Positions 6,446 through 15,900 are shown, numbered from the stretch's first letter. The stretch: DNA of 64,000 bases from Helicobacter ibis (GCF_027859255.1 NZ_JAQHXR010000001.1:310001-374000), one strand, 5' to 3'. The notes: generated from the letters alone by a model not told the origin. Translations and numbers: made by a program.

Positions 6446-9097
6446 TTAATTTGTTTTTGAGAATAATTTCAAAGAGGTTCTAGTTATCTCACCTAGTATT
6501 ATTATACTACTGCTTATTAGTAAAATCTTGCACCATGTCTCTAGCTCTAGTGGCGTGGTATGAAATGCACTTCCTCCAAACTCAACAATTAAAACTTGCA
6601 TTGCAAAAGTAATTATAAATGTGCCTAGCATTATTTTGTTGCTACTTATGTCTTTAAAGATACTATTATTATTTAATTCTCTAGCATTAAAGGCATTAAA
6701 TAATGCAAATAACACAAATAAGGTGAATAAAGTTGTATTCCTCTCAGATTCTGCTACGCTTAAAAAGTTCGTAAAATACTGCAATAGACAAATTGTTGCT
6801 ATAAAGATTCCATTTACAAAAATAGAAATAAACATATTTTTTGTAATGATATTTGAATCTCTTTTTATTGGCTTTTCTTTGAGTAGATTTTTTGAAATTG
6901 GCTCTAAGCCTAAAGTCAAAGCCGGAGGTCCGTCCATTATTAGATTCACCCATAAAAGTTGCAATGCACTAAAAGGTGCTGTAAATCCCATAATAACTGC
7001 AGATAATACAATAATAACTGATGAGATATTAACGGTTAGCTGGAATTGTATGAATCTTTGGAAGTTTTTATAGATTCCACGCCCCCATTCTATCGCTTTG
7101 ACTATTGTTGAGAAGCTATCATTTAATAATACTATATCACTTGCCTCTTTTGATACTTCAGTCCCGCTAATGCCCATTGCAATACCGACATCTGCATTTC
7201 TTAATGCAGGAGCATCATTTATGCCATCTCCTGTTAGCGCTACCACATTTCCTTGTTCTTTTAGGGCATTTACTATTTGCATTTTTGTGCTCGGTGTTGA
7301 ACGAGCTATTATTTTTATCTTTGGTAATAGTTTGCATAGTTCATCATTGCTTAGAGATTCTAATTTACTTGCTTCAAAGACTAGATGGTCTTTATCTATT
7401 ATTTCTAGTTGCTTTCCTATTGCTTGTGCGGTTTTTAGATTATCTCCTGTTAGTATTTTTATGTCAATTCCTGCTTTCATGCAGTTTGCTATAGCTTCTT
7501 TTACATCATCTCTTAATGGATCTAAAATAGCCACAAAACCATCAAAAATCATATTAGATTCAAGTTCCTTTTTATTGCTATTATTAGTATCTAAAAACTT
7601 ATGAGAGAAAGCTAGAATCCTATATGCTTGTTCTTGTAGTTTTGATATTTTTTCTGTTATATTTTTTAAAGTTTTATTGTCCAAATTGCATTGTGCAAGT
7701 ATAACTTCTGGACTTCCTTTACTAAAGCATATTAAATTATTTTCTATTTTTACAACACTAGTCATATTTTTTGTTTGTGAAGAAAAAGGAAATGAATTTA
7801 CAATTTTATGCTTTTCTCGAATCTCTTTATAATCTATTCTATTTTTATGACTAAATACAAGCAATGCACATTCTGTTGGGTTACCTAAGAATTGATAGTT
7901 TGAATCTTTGTATGCAATATCTGCTGTTGAATTTAAGATGCAGTTTAATAACACATCTTCTATTTTATTGTGTATATATTCTTTCTCTACTGACATTTGG
8001 TTTTTTGTTAATGTCCCTGTTTTATCCGAACATATAATATTTACACAGCCTATAGTTTCACATGCTACTAGCTTTTTTACTAGAGCATTTTGTTTGGACA
8101 TTTTTACTATATTTAATGCAAGTAATACAGCGACTATTGTAGGAAGCCCTTCAGGCACTGAAGCTACTATTAAAACGATACTTGAGATAAATGCCTCTGT
8201 TATGTGCTCAATTAGAGTTTCAGTCTCTAAATCTCTAAAGCTTAAAAATATAACCTGTATTATAAAGGCTAGCAATGCTGCACTACCGCCAAGTATAGTT
8301 ATTTTATGACTTAGTTTTTTAAGTTTTTCTTGGAGTGGTGTAGTTGTTTTTGAGCTTGTATTTAATGCGCTTGCAATTTTACCAAACTCTGTATCATATC
8401 CAACAGCAATACACATGGCCTTTACACTTCCTTGAGTGATAAAGCAACCACTATATAGTATGTTTTTGTATGTATTAGTTGAATCTTGGCTTTCTAGTGT
8501 TTGACTTTTTGTTGTGTGTTTGCTCTCTCCAGTTAGACTTGATTCATCGCACATTACACCTAAGCTTTTAGATTCTATAATTCTGCAATCGGCAGGTATT
8601 TTATCGCCACTTTCAAGAATGATTATATCTCCAACTGCTAGTTCATTTTGTGGTTTTAGTGAGATTTCGCCATTTCTTATTGTTTTAATTAGATTTCCAT
8701 TGTTTATATCATTTAATGCTTCAAATGCTTTAGCGCTCCTATCTTCCATGATAATTGTGATGGCTATTGATAGAGATATTGCTATTAGGATCCCTATGCA
8801 TTCTAAGAAGTTGGAATTATTGTGATAAATGTATTCATATACATTGATACAAACTGCTAAAAAAGCAGCAAATAAAAGCAACAATATTATAGGTTCTGTT
8901 GTTGCATAAATTATTTTTTGAATAATTGATTGTTTTTTTACTCTATAAAATTCATTTTTGCCGAATCTTTGTTGATTCTTTAATGCTTGTTCAGAGCTTA
9001 GTCCATATTTTATGTTTGTATTGAAACTTTTGGATAATGATTCAATATCGGCTTGTGCTAATTCTTTGATATTAATATTATTTGTAGTATCGTTCAA
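6446..9097 (-). CDS. P2-type cation-transporting P-type ATPase (PMCA-like; Ca2+ or Mn2+ export)
   Basis: An inner-membrane ATP-driven cation pump of 883 residues, a usual length. Order seen: N-terminal cation ATPase domain (YGLSSEQALKNQQRFGKNEF), actuator loop with CDESSLTGES, membrane segment 4 with SVPEGLPTIVAVLLAL, phosphorylation site CSDKTGTLTKNQ, hinge VALTGDGINDAPALRNADVG, then the C-terminal membrane domain with LWVNLIMDGPPALTLGLEP. The VNLIMD in segment 6 is the PMCA form, implying one transport site. The start is TTG with AAGGGGGCT upstream; no ATG fits the family N-terminus better. The leader (9098-9268) resembles a manganese riboswitch, which would suggest Mn2+ export. Ca2+ cannot be excluded. 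Confidence 0.92.
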   Translation of the reverse strand: MNDTTNNINIKELAQADIESLSKSFNTNIKYGLSSEQALKNQQRFGKNEFYRVKKQSIIQKIIYATTEPIILLLLFAAFLAVCINVYEYIYHNNSNFLECIGILIAISLSIAITIIMEDRSAKAFEALNDINNGNLIKTIRNGEISLKPQNELAVGDIIILESGDKIPADCRIIESKSLGVMCDESSLTGESKHTTKSQTLESQDSTNTYKNILYSGCFITQGSVKAMCIAVGYDTEFGKIASALNTSSKTTTPLQEKLKKLSHKITILGGSAALLAFIIQVIFLSFRDLETETLIEHITEAFISSIVLIVASVPEGLPTIVAVLLALNIVKMSKQNALVKKLVACETIGCVNIICSDKTGTLTKNQMSVEKEYIHNKIEDVLLNCILNSTADIAYKDSNYQFLGNPTECALLVFSHKNRIDYKEIREKHKIVNSFPFSSQTKNMTSVVKIENNLICFSKGSPEVILAQCNLDNKTLKNITEKISKLQEQAYRILAFSHKFLDTNNSNKKELESNMIFDGFVAILDPLRDDVKEAIANCMKAGIDIKILTGDNLKTAQAIGKQLEIIDKDHLVFEASKLESLSNDELCKLLPKIKIIARSTPSTKMQIVNALKEQGNVVALTGDGINDAPALRNADVGIAMGISGTEVSKEASDIVLLNDSFSTIVKAIEWGRGIYKNFQRFIQFQLTVNISSVIIVLSAVIMGFTAPFSALQLLWVNLIMDGPPALTLGLEPISKNLLKEKPIKRDSNIITKNMFISIFVNGIFIATICLLQYFTNFLSVAESERNTTLFTLFVLFALFNAFNARELNNNSIFKDISSNKIMLGTFIITFAMQVLIVEFGGSAFHTTPLELETWCKILLISSSIIILGEITRTSLKLFSKTN

Positions 9098-9100
9098 TTT

Positions 9101-9109
9101 AGCCCCCTT
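9101..9109 (-). promoter_or_regulatory. Strong ribosome site for the ATPase TTG start
   Basis: AAGGGGGCT on the minus strand, 3 nt before the TTG at 9097. Immediately upstream, ATATAGCTA (9112-9120) can pair with TAGCTATAT in the leader, placing a hairpin next to this site. Confidence 0.6.
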
Positions 9110-9139
9110 ATTAGCTATATAGGATAAATTGAACTAAAC

Positions 9140-9177
9140 ACTCATATATAGCTATGTAAGTATAGTTATATATGAGT
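9140..9177 (-). promoter_or_regulatory. Leader hairpin of the ATPase gene
   Basis: A 15-bp stem with one mismatch (minus strand: ACTCATATATAACTA at 9177-9163, TAGCTATATATGAGT at 9154-9140) and an 8-nt loop. Its 5' arm can instead pair with ATATGAG in the aptamer-like element (9264-9258). Its 3' arm can instead pair with ATATAGCTA beside the ribosome site. Confidence 0.6.
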
Positions 9178-9182
9178 CTCAT

Positions 9183-9268
9183 AATTTAAGGCAAAACCAG
9201 ACTTAAGATTAAGTCAGTATGTTGATTTTACCACAAGAGTTTCTTGCTTACTACTCCCTCATATTGTT
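9183..9268 (-). promoter_or_regulatory. Putative yybP-ykoY-like (Mn2+) riboswitch aptamer
   Basis: Read on the minus strand: closing stem AATATGAGG (9266-9258) with CCTTAAATT (9191-9183), one mismatch and one G-U pair; then GGGAGTAG (9258-9251), like the conserved GGGGAGUAG loop of yybP-ykoY; a small hairpin CAAG-AAACT-CTTG; a long arm AAAATCA/TGGTTTT interrupted by ACATACT (the TCAACATACT block is 9225-9216) and capped by GACTTAA/TTAAGTC (9215-9200). The family is known upstream of Mn exporters and P-type ATPases, which fits. Deviations: GGG instead of GGGG, and no clear GCAAGRCC segment. Recognition is from memory, so this stays tentative. Confidence 0.5.
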
Positions 9269-9274
9269 GTGCGG

Positions 9275-9283
9275 ATTGTAGCA
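9275..9283 (-). promoter_or_regulatory. Extended -10 for the ATPase leader
   Basis: TGC-TACAAT on the minus strand, 9 nt beyond the sodB stop. It predicts a start near 9268 and a leader of about 170 nt, beginning just before the aptamer-like element. Confidence 0.5.
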
Positions 9284-9291
9284 AAATTAAA

Positions 9292-9918
9292 TTAAGAATG
9301 TAAAGATTTAATATAGAATTCAACAGAGCCCATACCTTCTTTTTTTGCCCATTCTAGTGCTTTTGATACAAACTCCCAATTAATATGAGAGAAGAATTTC
9401 TCTAAGTAATTTGGTCTAGCATTTCTATAATCTACATAGTATGCATGCTCCCATACATCTACTACTAAAATTGGTATCAGTCCATCTGTAACTGGTGTTT
9501 GTGCATTGCTTGTTTGTTTTATTTCTAGTTTTTTTGATGATGGATTATATACCACCCAGCACCAACCAGAACCAAATAAAGTTGTAGCAGATTGTAAAAA
9601 TGTTTCTTTAAACTTATCAAAGCTACCAAAACTTGAATCTATATCACTTTCTAACTCATCGCTTAAGCTTGTAGATTCAGGTGATACACAATCCCAGTAA
9701 AAGTCATGGTTGTAAATTTGTGCTGCGTTATTGAAGATTCCGCCTTGTGATTTTGTTAGAATCTCAAATAATGACGCATTTTCAAATTCTGTACCTTTTA
9801 CTAAGTTGTTTAGATTGTTTACGTATGTTTGATGATGTTTGCCATAATGGAACTCACAGGTTTCTTTGCTTATAAAATCTTTAATTTCACTAAAAGGTAA
9901 TTCTCTTAATTTAAACAT
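9292..9918 (-). CDS. sodB: Superoxide dismutase (Fe type)
   Basis: Converts superoxide to hydrogen peroxide and oxygen in the cytoplasm. The 208-residue length is typical of FeSOD. Metal ligands are visible: His24 in FHYGKHHQTY, the His of IYNHDFYWDC, and Asp and His of VDVWEHAYYVDYRN. The Gln/Gly pattern (NAAQIYNHDFYW with SGWCWVVY) fits Fe rather than Mn. The stretch GSGWCWVVYNPSSKKLEI is the usual C-terminal domain start. AAGGAG lies before the ATG. A palindrome over its -10 suggests metal-dependent repression. Confidence 0.96.
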   Translation of the reverse strand: MFKLRELPFSEIKDFISKETCEFHYGKHHQTYVNNLNNLVKGTEFENASLFEILTKSQGGIFNNAAQIYNHDFYWDCVSPESTSLSDELESDIDSSFGSFDKFKETFLQSATTLFGSGWCWVVYNPSSKKLEIKQTSNAQTPVTDGLIPILVVDVWEHAYYVDYRNARPNYLEKFFSHINWEFVSKALEWAKKEGMGSVEFYIKSLHS

Positions 9919-9945
9919 TGTATTCTCCTTAAATTGTGTTATAAA

Positions 9946-9971
9946 AACTCTCTCATTATAATGAATGAGTT
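9946..9971. promoter_or_regulatory. Palindromic candidate operator over the sodB -10
   Basis: A 26-bp imperfect palindrome (AACTC..TCATTATAATGA..GAGTT, perfect core 9953-9964) contains the minus-strand -10 TATAAT (9960-9955). The leader to the sodB ATG would be about 30 nt. Fur regulates sodB in H. pylori, so Fur is the obvious candidate. That is inference. Confidence 0.45.
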
Positions 9972-9998
9972 TTAAAAAATTCTTTAACTTTTTATTAC

Positions 9999-10784
9999 TT
10001 ATTTTTCAAACTCTAGCATACCTTCAGTTGGTGAGCTTGCAGTTGCATATGGTTTTTTAGGGATTCTTCCTGCAAGGAAGCTATCTCTTCCAGCGATGAC
10101 TGCATTTTTCATTGCTCTTGCCATAAGTATTGGATTTTTAGCTTGTGCTATTGCTGTATTTGTAAGAACGGCATCGGCACCAAGTTCCATAGCAATAGAG
10201 GCATCAGAAGCACAACCAACACCAGCATCGACAATTACAGGAATCTTAATGGCTTCTTTAATGAAAGATATGTTGTATTTATTTTGGATTCCAAGCCCAC
10301 TTCCAATTGGTGCTGCAAGAGGCATTACCGCACTAGCACCACATTCTTCTAATCTCTTTGCAATTACGGGGTCATCATTTGTATATGCAAGAACGATGAA
10401 TCCTTCTTTGGCTAGAATCTCACATGCTTTTAGAGTTTCTATTGCATCAGGGTATAGCGTTTTTTGTGTGTCTCCTATTATTTCTAGCTTTATAAAATTA
10501 ATTCCAGTTGCTTCTTTTGTAAGTCTAAAGAGTGTTATAGCTTCATTTGCATTCACACAACCAGCGGAATTTGGTAAAAATTCTACATTGCTATTTTTAA
10601 AATAATCAAGTAAATTTTCTTCATTTTTGTTTGTGATATTTACTCTTCTTACAGCAACGGTTATCATTTCTGCACCAGATTCCATTGTTGCTTCATAAGT
10701 TGTTTTGAAGTCTTTGTATTTACCGCTTCCCACTATTAGTCTGCTTTTGAAAGTTTTGTTTGCTATTACTAAGTTATCATTCAT
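9999..10784 (-). CDS. thiG: Thiazole synthase
   Basis: ThiG builds the thiazole phosphate ring of thiamine from deoxyxylulose 5-phosphate, dehydroglycine and ThiS-thiocarboxylate. The 261 residues show the family start [15 protein letters not shown] (catalytic Lys in the first barrel strand), [16 protein letters not shown], and the phosphate-binding end [37 protein letters not shown] precedes the ATG. No thiS, thiF or thiH lies beside it, so its partners must be elsewhere. It follows the NAD(P)HX repair gene by 15 nt on the same strand. Confidence 0.95.
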   Translation of the reverse strand: MNDNLVIANKTFKSRLIVGSGKYKDFKTTYEATMESGAEMITVAVRRVNITNKNEENLLDYFKNSNVEFLPNSAGCVNANEAITLFRLTKEATGINFIKLEIIGDTQKTLYPDAIETLKACEILAKEGFIVLAYTNDDPVIAKRLEECGASAVMPLAAPIGSGLGIQNKYNISFIKEAIKIPVIVDAGVGCASDASIAMELGADAVLTNTAIAQAKNPILMARAMKNAVIAGRDSFLAGRIPKKPYATASSPTEGMLEFEK

Positions 10785-10799
10785 AATTTATCCTTGTTT

Positions 10800-12221
10800 T
10801 TATTTGTGCTTAATGTATCTTAATTGATTTATTAAATCAAGTGGGCTTATAGAGAAGTTTGCATATTTTTTGCTTAGTTTTTTTGATATTAATGCTTGAA
10901 GCATACTTCCTTGAATGCAAGATTGTAATGTCGTATATCCTTGAGCTAATAATCCTCCTATAATCCCAGCTAAGCAATCTCCACTACCACCTTTTGCTAA
11001 TATATTTGTCCCAAGTGGATTTATATATATAGTTCCATTTTGTGCGATTATTTGGTTAGCACCTTTTAGCAGCAGAGTTATATTTGGGTAATTTTGGCTA
11101 AATTTCATTGCATAGTCTATTTTATTTTTCAAAAGAGATTCCATGTCTATTTTTTCACTACAAAGAATCTCTAGAATTTTTAAGAATTCCTTTGGGTGTG
11201 GAGTTAGAATGATGTTTTGCATTGTATCTGCTAGTTTTTTAAAATCTTTATGATAGAAAATATCTGCATCTAGCAAAATTGGAATATTTATATTTAAAAA
11301 TAGTTCTTTTAAAATCTCGTTTGTTCTGCCATATCCCATACCTAAGAGTATTGCAGTTACATTGTGTGATATTGAATCTTGTTGCATTATCTCATGTGGG
11401 AGATTTATGTTTTTGTCAGAAATCACGCTAACAAGCCCAGCTCCACTTCTAAAGGCTGCTAGAGAGGAAATTATTGCTGCACCTTCTTTTTCTCCTAAAA
11501 ATACATTTAAATGTCCAAAGATTCCTTTATGGCAATTTTGCATATCTCTATATGGAGGCTTAAAGTCGCACTTTTCTAAAAGCTTTATATTTGAATCTTT
11601 TTTATAATCGTTATAGCCAATTCCAAGTGGAACTATTTTTATCTTGCCTACAAAATCTTTAGCAACATCGCTAAATAGAGACACTTTTAATGCTCCCATA
11701 CTCAAAGTATAATGTGCCTTAAAGGCTATATATGATTGTAAATTCCCATCTCTATCAATACCGCTTGGTATATCACATGCTATCTTTAGTGCGTTTTTTT
11801 TATTTAGCATATCTATCAGATTTGCTATTTGTATGCTTATCTCACCTCTAAGCCCAACTCCAAATAGAGAATCTACAATGCAATCAAAGTCTAAAGATTC
11901 AATGTCATTTATACCCATTATGGTTATATTTAATCTATTTAGCCTTTTTAGTTGAATCTTATTTAGGTTGCTTTTGCTCCCAAGTGGCATTATTATGTGT
12001 ATTTTGTATTTTTCATATAGCATTCTTGCTAGTGCTAAACCATCAGCACCATTATCACCACTGCCACATACTAGAAGGATTTTTGAATCTTTTTTTAGTT
12101 TTTTGTTAATTAGATTTTTCATGCCAAATGCGGCATTTTCCATTAATAATTCGCTATTTATTAAGTAATGCTCTTCTGCTTTTTTATCTAAGATTCTACT
12201 ATCATAGAAAATATCTTTCAT
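10800..12221 (-). CDS. nnr: Bifunctional NAD(P)H-hydrate epimerase / ADP-dependent NAD(P)H-hydrate dehydratase
   Basis: Repairs hydrated, inactive NADH and NADPH. The 473 residues combine an N-terminal YjeF_N epimerase (residues 1 to about 205, with CGSGDNGADGLALARML and DSLFGVGLRG plus ACDIPSGIDRDG) and a C-terminal ribokinase-like dehydratase (about 225-470, with GHLNVFLGEKEGAAIIS, LTPHPKEF and the LAKGGSGDCLAGIIGGLLAQG nucleotide site). The fused form is usual in bacteria. The ATG is preceded by GGAG. It is divergent from the lipoprotein gene and upstream of thiG. Confidence 0.94.
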   Translation of the reverse strand: MKDIFYDSRILDKKAEEHYLINSELLMENAAFGMKNLINKKLKKDSKILLVCGSGDNGADGLALARMLYEKYKIHIIMPLGSKSNLNKIQLKRLNRLNITIMGINDIESLDFDCIVDSLFGVGLRGEISIQIANLIDMLNKKNALKIACDIPSGIDRDGNLQSYIAFKAHYTLSMGALKVSLFSDVAKDFVGKIKIVPLGIGYNDYKKDSNIKLLEKCDFKPPYRDMQNCHKGIFGHLNVFLGEKEGAAIISSLAAFRSGAGLVSVISDKNINLPHEIMQQDSISHNVTAILLGMGYGRTNEILKELFLNINIPILLDADIFYHKDFKKLADTMQNIILTPHPKEFLKILEILCSEKIDMESLLKNKIDYAMKFSQNYPNITLLLKGANQIIAQNGTIYINPLGTNILAKGGSGDCLAGIIGGLLAQGYTTLQSCIQGSMLQALISKKLSKKYANFSISPLDLINQLRYIKHK

Positions 12222-12265
12222 ATTAACTCCTAACTTGGCGTGTGAAGTATCTTAACAAATTATGC

Positions 12266-12271
12266 TATAAA
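12266..12271 (+). promoter_or_regulatory. Extended -10 for the lipoprotein gene
   Basis: TGC-TATAAA, 27 nt before the ATG at 12298, in the 76-nt gap divergent from nnr. The ribosome site AGAG is weak. Confidence 0.4.
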
Positions 12272-12297
12272 TTCATAAAATAATTTTAGAGATTTTT

Positions 12298-12711
12298 ATG
12301 TTTAGAGTTTTATTTCTTTTTGTTTTTATGTTTTTTACCGCTTGTGATGATTATAGGAATGTTTCATCTTTTGATGATAATTCTACAAATACTTCCACAA
12401 ACAAAACTATACAAGATAGCAATAAAAGCGATGATAATATAACTACTCCTTTGCAAAAAGAATTAAAGCAGAATCTAAAAAAGCACCTAGATTCTTTATC
12501 TAAAGAATTACAAGATAAAAGAATAGATAGTATTGAAGGCAACCAAGCATTCAAAAATCATATGCAGCATTTTGAAAGTCTGTATGATAGAAAGGATCTT
12601 CCAAGAGATTCAGGCTCTGTAAATTTGCAACAAAAATTTGATAAAGCATATAAATTGCAAGAGGAGCAATTAAGAAAATTACAACAAAATACTGATGAAA
12701 TAATGAGATAA
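12298..12711 (+). CDS. Small putative lipoprotein, function unknown
   Basis: I do not recognise a family. The 137-residue product starts with a short hydrophobic signal (MFRVLFLFVFMFFTAC) ending in a lipobox, with the lipid-acceptor Cys at about residue 16 followed by two Asp. The rest is hydrophilic, rich in Ser, Thr, Asn, Asp and Lys, with a Lys/Glu/Gln-rich, probably helical second half and no cysteine. It is therefore likely anchored to a membrane facing the periplasm. It lies 65 nt before pyrH and is probably transcribed from its own promoter. Confidence 0.75.
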   Translation: MFRVLFLFVFMFFTACDDYRNVSSFDDNSTNTSTNKTIQDSNKSDDNITTPLQKELKQNLKKHLDSLSKELQDKRIDSIEGNQAFKNHMQHFESLYDRKDLPRDSGSVNLQQKFDKAYKLQEEQLRKLQQNTDEIMR

Positions 12712-12738
12712 TTTAGTGCTTTATAAGTGATGTTTCAT

Positions 12739-12744
12739 TATAAT
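12739..12744 (+). promoter_or_regulatory. -10 of the pyrH operon
   Basis: TATAAT in the gap after the lipoprotein gene, 32 nt before the chosen pyrH ATG. Confidence 0.5.
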
Positions 12745-12746
12745 AA

Positions 12747-13490
<744 letters not shown>

Positions 13491-13503
13491 TTAAGGAGTA
13501 ATA

Positions 13504-13722
13504 ATGAGAATAGAACAAATTGCATCAAAAGCATTAGAAAGAGTAAATTACGATAGATACTTATTATCAAATATATTATTTGCAAGAATTGATGAGCTAA
13601 GCAAAGGTGCAAAGCCTCTTGTAAATAAAGATGTAAAGGTTGATAAATTATCTGACATTGCTTTATTGGAAGTTGCAGAAGGTAAAATAGGTTTAGATAA
13701 GATAGAAGAGATTCAGTATTAA
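13504..13722 (+). CDS. rpoZ: RNA polymerase omega subunit
   Basis: A 72-residue subunit that aids assembly of RNA polymerase around beta'. The N-terminal MRIEQIASKALERVNYDRYLL is the family helix, and KPLVNKDVKVDKLSDIALLEVAEGKI is the central conserved part. AGGAG precedes the ATG. Its place directly before spoT is common in bacteria and fits the role of omega in sensing ppGpp in some groups. Confidence 0.93.
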   Translation: MRIEQIASKALERVNYDRYLLSNILFARIDELSKGAKPLVNKDVKVDKLSDIALLEVAEGKIGLDKIEEIQY

Positions 13723-13743
13723 TTTTTGTGCTAGGTTTGTATA

Positions 13744-15891
13744 GTGGAGTTTTTTAGAGAAGTTTCTCAAATTTCTAGTCCTCAAAAGGCTATTAGCTTT
13801 TTGGAGAGTATTACGGAGATAACGCCTAGAATCAAAAATGCAATAGAGTTCGCCACAGAAGCTCATAAGAATCAAAAAAGACAAAGTGGCGATCCATATA
13901 TCACTCACCCATTACTTGTGTCTTGCATTGTGGCTCATTTTGGTGGTGATGAAGTGATGATATGTGCTGCATTATTGCATGATGTGGTGGAGGATACTGA
14001 ATATACTTTAGAAGAGGTTAGAAGTAATTATGGAGATGATGTTGCTTCTTTGGTTGATGGACTAACTAAAATCGTAGCTATTAGAGCAGAGGAGTTATCT
14101 CCTTCTCATACAAATGAAAAGCTAGTAATATCCGCACTTAGCTTTAGAAAAATGCTAATTACTTCCATAAAAGATGTTAGGGTATTAATTGTTAAGCTAT
14201 GCGATAGAATGCATAATATGCTAACTTTAGAATATATGCCCAAAAACAAACGGCTAAGAATCTCTGAAGAAACTCTAGTTGTATATGCACCAATAGCACA
14301 TAGACTTGGGATTTCTACATTAAAAAACGAGTTAGAAGATAGAAGTTTTTATTATATTTTCCCTGAAGTTTATAGAAAGATAGATAAATATTTTTTAGAT
14401 AACAAACAAACAATAAGACTGAAGTTAAATGCTTTCATACAAAAGGTAAAAAAAAGCATAATACAAGGCGGTGTGCCAGAAGGTGATTTTTCAGTATCTA
14501 GCAGGATTAAGAGGCATTATTCTATATATCTAAAAATGCAAAGAAAAGGAATTTCAATCGATGAGGTTTTGGATTTACTTGCAATTAGAGTTATAGTTAA
14601 AGAGCCACTTGATTGTTATAGGGTATTTGGTATTTTGCATTTAGCATTTAAGCCAATAATGTCAAGATTCAAAGATTATATAGCATTGCCAAAGGAGAAT
14701 GGTTATCAGACGATACACACAACTTTATTTGATAATTCTGCTATTTTTGAAGTGCAAATAAGAACAGAAGATATGCATAAAAGTGCAGAATATGGAATTG
14801 CAGCACATTGGAAATATAAAACAGGAGGGAATAGTCAGCCAAGCCTTGATTGGCTAAATAAGTTGCAGTTTAAAAACGATTCTGTTGAGGAGTTTTACGA
14901 GCTTGTAAAAAATGACTTATATAGTGATGATATAGTTGTTTTCTCACCAGATGGTGATGATTATTCTTTGCCTATTGGTGCTGTTGTGCTTGATTTTGCC
15001 TATGCTGTGCATACTGAAGTTGGAAATAAGGCAAAAGAAGCATATGTAAATAACCAAAAAACTTCACTTCTTACTACTCTAAAGAGTGGTGATATAGTAA
15101 AGATAATCACTGCAAAAGAGACGATTCTTAGATGTTCATGGATTGATGCTGTGAAAACTTCAAGGGCAAAAAGTCAGCTTAAAGCAAATTGTGCTTTAAG
15201 AATTAAAGAGATAGAGAAGAAAAGTGCTATAAATATCATTGCTACGATTTTTGATAAAAGTGCAAATGAGATAGAACAATATGTAAAAGATAATGAACTA
15301 GATGAGATTATTCCTAGAGCCTCAAGGGATATTGCACTTCTAAAAGATATAAAAAATAGAGTAAAAAATAGCTATCAAAAAGAGGCAGGATTCCTAACGC
15401 AGCTTAAGTTTAGAATCTTAAAACTAAAAGAATTGCATTTTGATAATATTGTCTTGCATACGAATCATACGATAAGTCAAGCAGTTTTTGACTATTGTTG
15501 TCACCCAAAGTTTGGAGATGATATTGTTGCTTTAAAAGTTGGCACAAAAGCTTTTATACACCACAGAATGTGCGATAGGGCGTATTTAGAAATACAAAAA
15601 GGCGTAAAAATGCTCTATGTCGGGTGGCTTGGGGATAAGATTCAAACATATAAATTGATAGTTGCATTAGAAAACCGCAAAGGAATCTTGGCAAATTTCT
15701 TGCAATTTCTAGCAAAAAATGACATTAATGTGTTATCAATCGAGCTTGGTTCGCAAAAAAATACATATGCTACGCATTGTGAGATAAAGTTTGAGTGTAT
15801 GTCATTGGGATTAAAGGAGATTAAGCAGATATTATCAAATCAATACAAAATAATAGACATACATGCATTAAAAGATGCATATGCTAATTAA
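13744..15891 (+). CDS. spoT: Bifunctional (p)ppGpp synthetase/hydrolase
   Basis: Makes and degrades the stringent-response alarmone (p)ppGpp. The 715 residues show an HD hydrolase domain (about 40-190; QSGDPYITHPLLV, ALLHDVVEDT), a synthetase domain (about 240-350; IKRHYSIYLKMQRKG, DLLAIRVIV, FKDYIALPKENGYQTIHTTL), a TGS domain (about 395-455; VVFSPDGDDYSLPIGAVVLDFAYAVH) and a C-terminal ACT-like segment. The start is GTG with AGGT 7 nt upstream, 21 nt after rpoZ. It is probably the only long RSH protein, as in other Helicobacter. That is inference. Confidence 0.96.
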   Translation: MEFFREVSQISSPQKAISFLESITEITPRIKNAIEFATEAHKNQKRQSGDPYITHPLLVSCIVAHFGGDEVMICAALLHDVVEDTEYTLEEVRSNYGDDVASLVDGLTKIVAIRAEELSPSHTNEKLVISALSFRKMLITSIKDVRVLIVKLCDRMHNMLTLEYMPKNKRLRISEETLVVYAPIAHRLGISTLKNELEDRSFYYIFPEVYRKIDKYFLDNKQTIRLKLNAFIQKVKKSIIQGGVPEGDFSVSSRIKRHYSIYLKMQRKGISIDEVLDLLAIRVIVKEPLDCYRVFGILHLAFKPIMSRFKDYIALPKENGYQTIHTTLFDNSAIFEVQIRTEDMHKSAEYGIAAHWKYKTGGNSQPSLDWLNKLQFKNDSVEEFYELVKNDLYSDDIVVFSPDGDDYSLPIGAVVLDFAYAVHTEVGNKAKEAYVNNQKTSLLTTLKSGDIVKIITAKETILRCSWIDAVKTSRAKSQLKANCALRIKEIEKKSAINIIATIFDKSANEIEQYVKDNELDEIIPRASRDIALLKDIKNRVKNSYQKEAGFLTQLKFRILKLKELHFDNIVLHTNHTISQAVFDYCCHPKFGDDIVALKVGTKAFIHHRMCDRAYLEIQKGVKMLYVGWLGDKIQTYKLIVALENRKGILANFLQFLAKNDINVLSIELGSQKNTYATHCEIKFECMSLGLKEIKQILSNQYKIIDIHALKDAYAN

Positions 15892-15900
15892 GGATTACAC

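Noticed and set aside
6621-7604. Long plus-strand open frames opposite the P-type ATPase
   Set aside because: They are shadows of the conserved minus-strand gene and lack ribosome sites or family motifs.
9219-9281. 20-codon plus-strand open frame (MLILPQEFLAYYSLILLCGL)
   Set aside because: It could look like a small hydrophobic toxin peptide, but it has no ribosome site and is antisense to the ATPase leader, whose structure explains the sequence.
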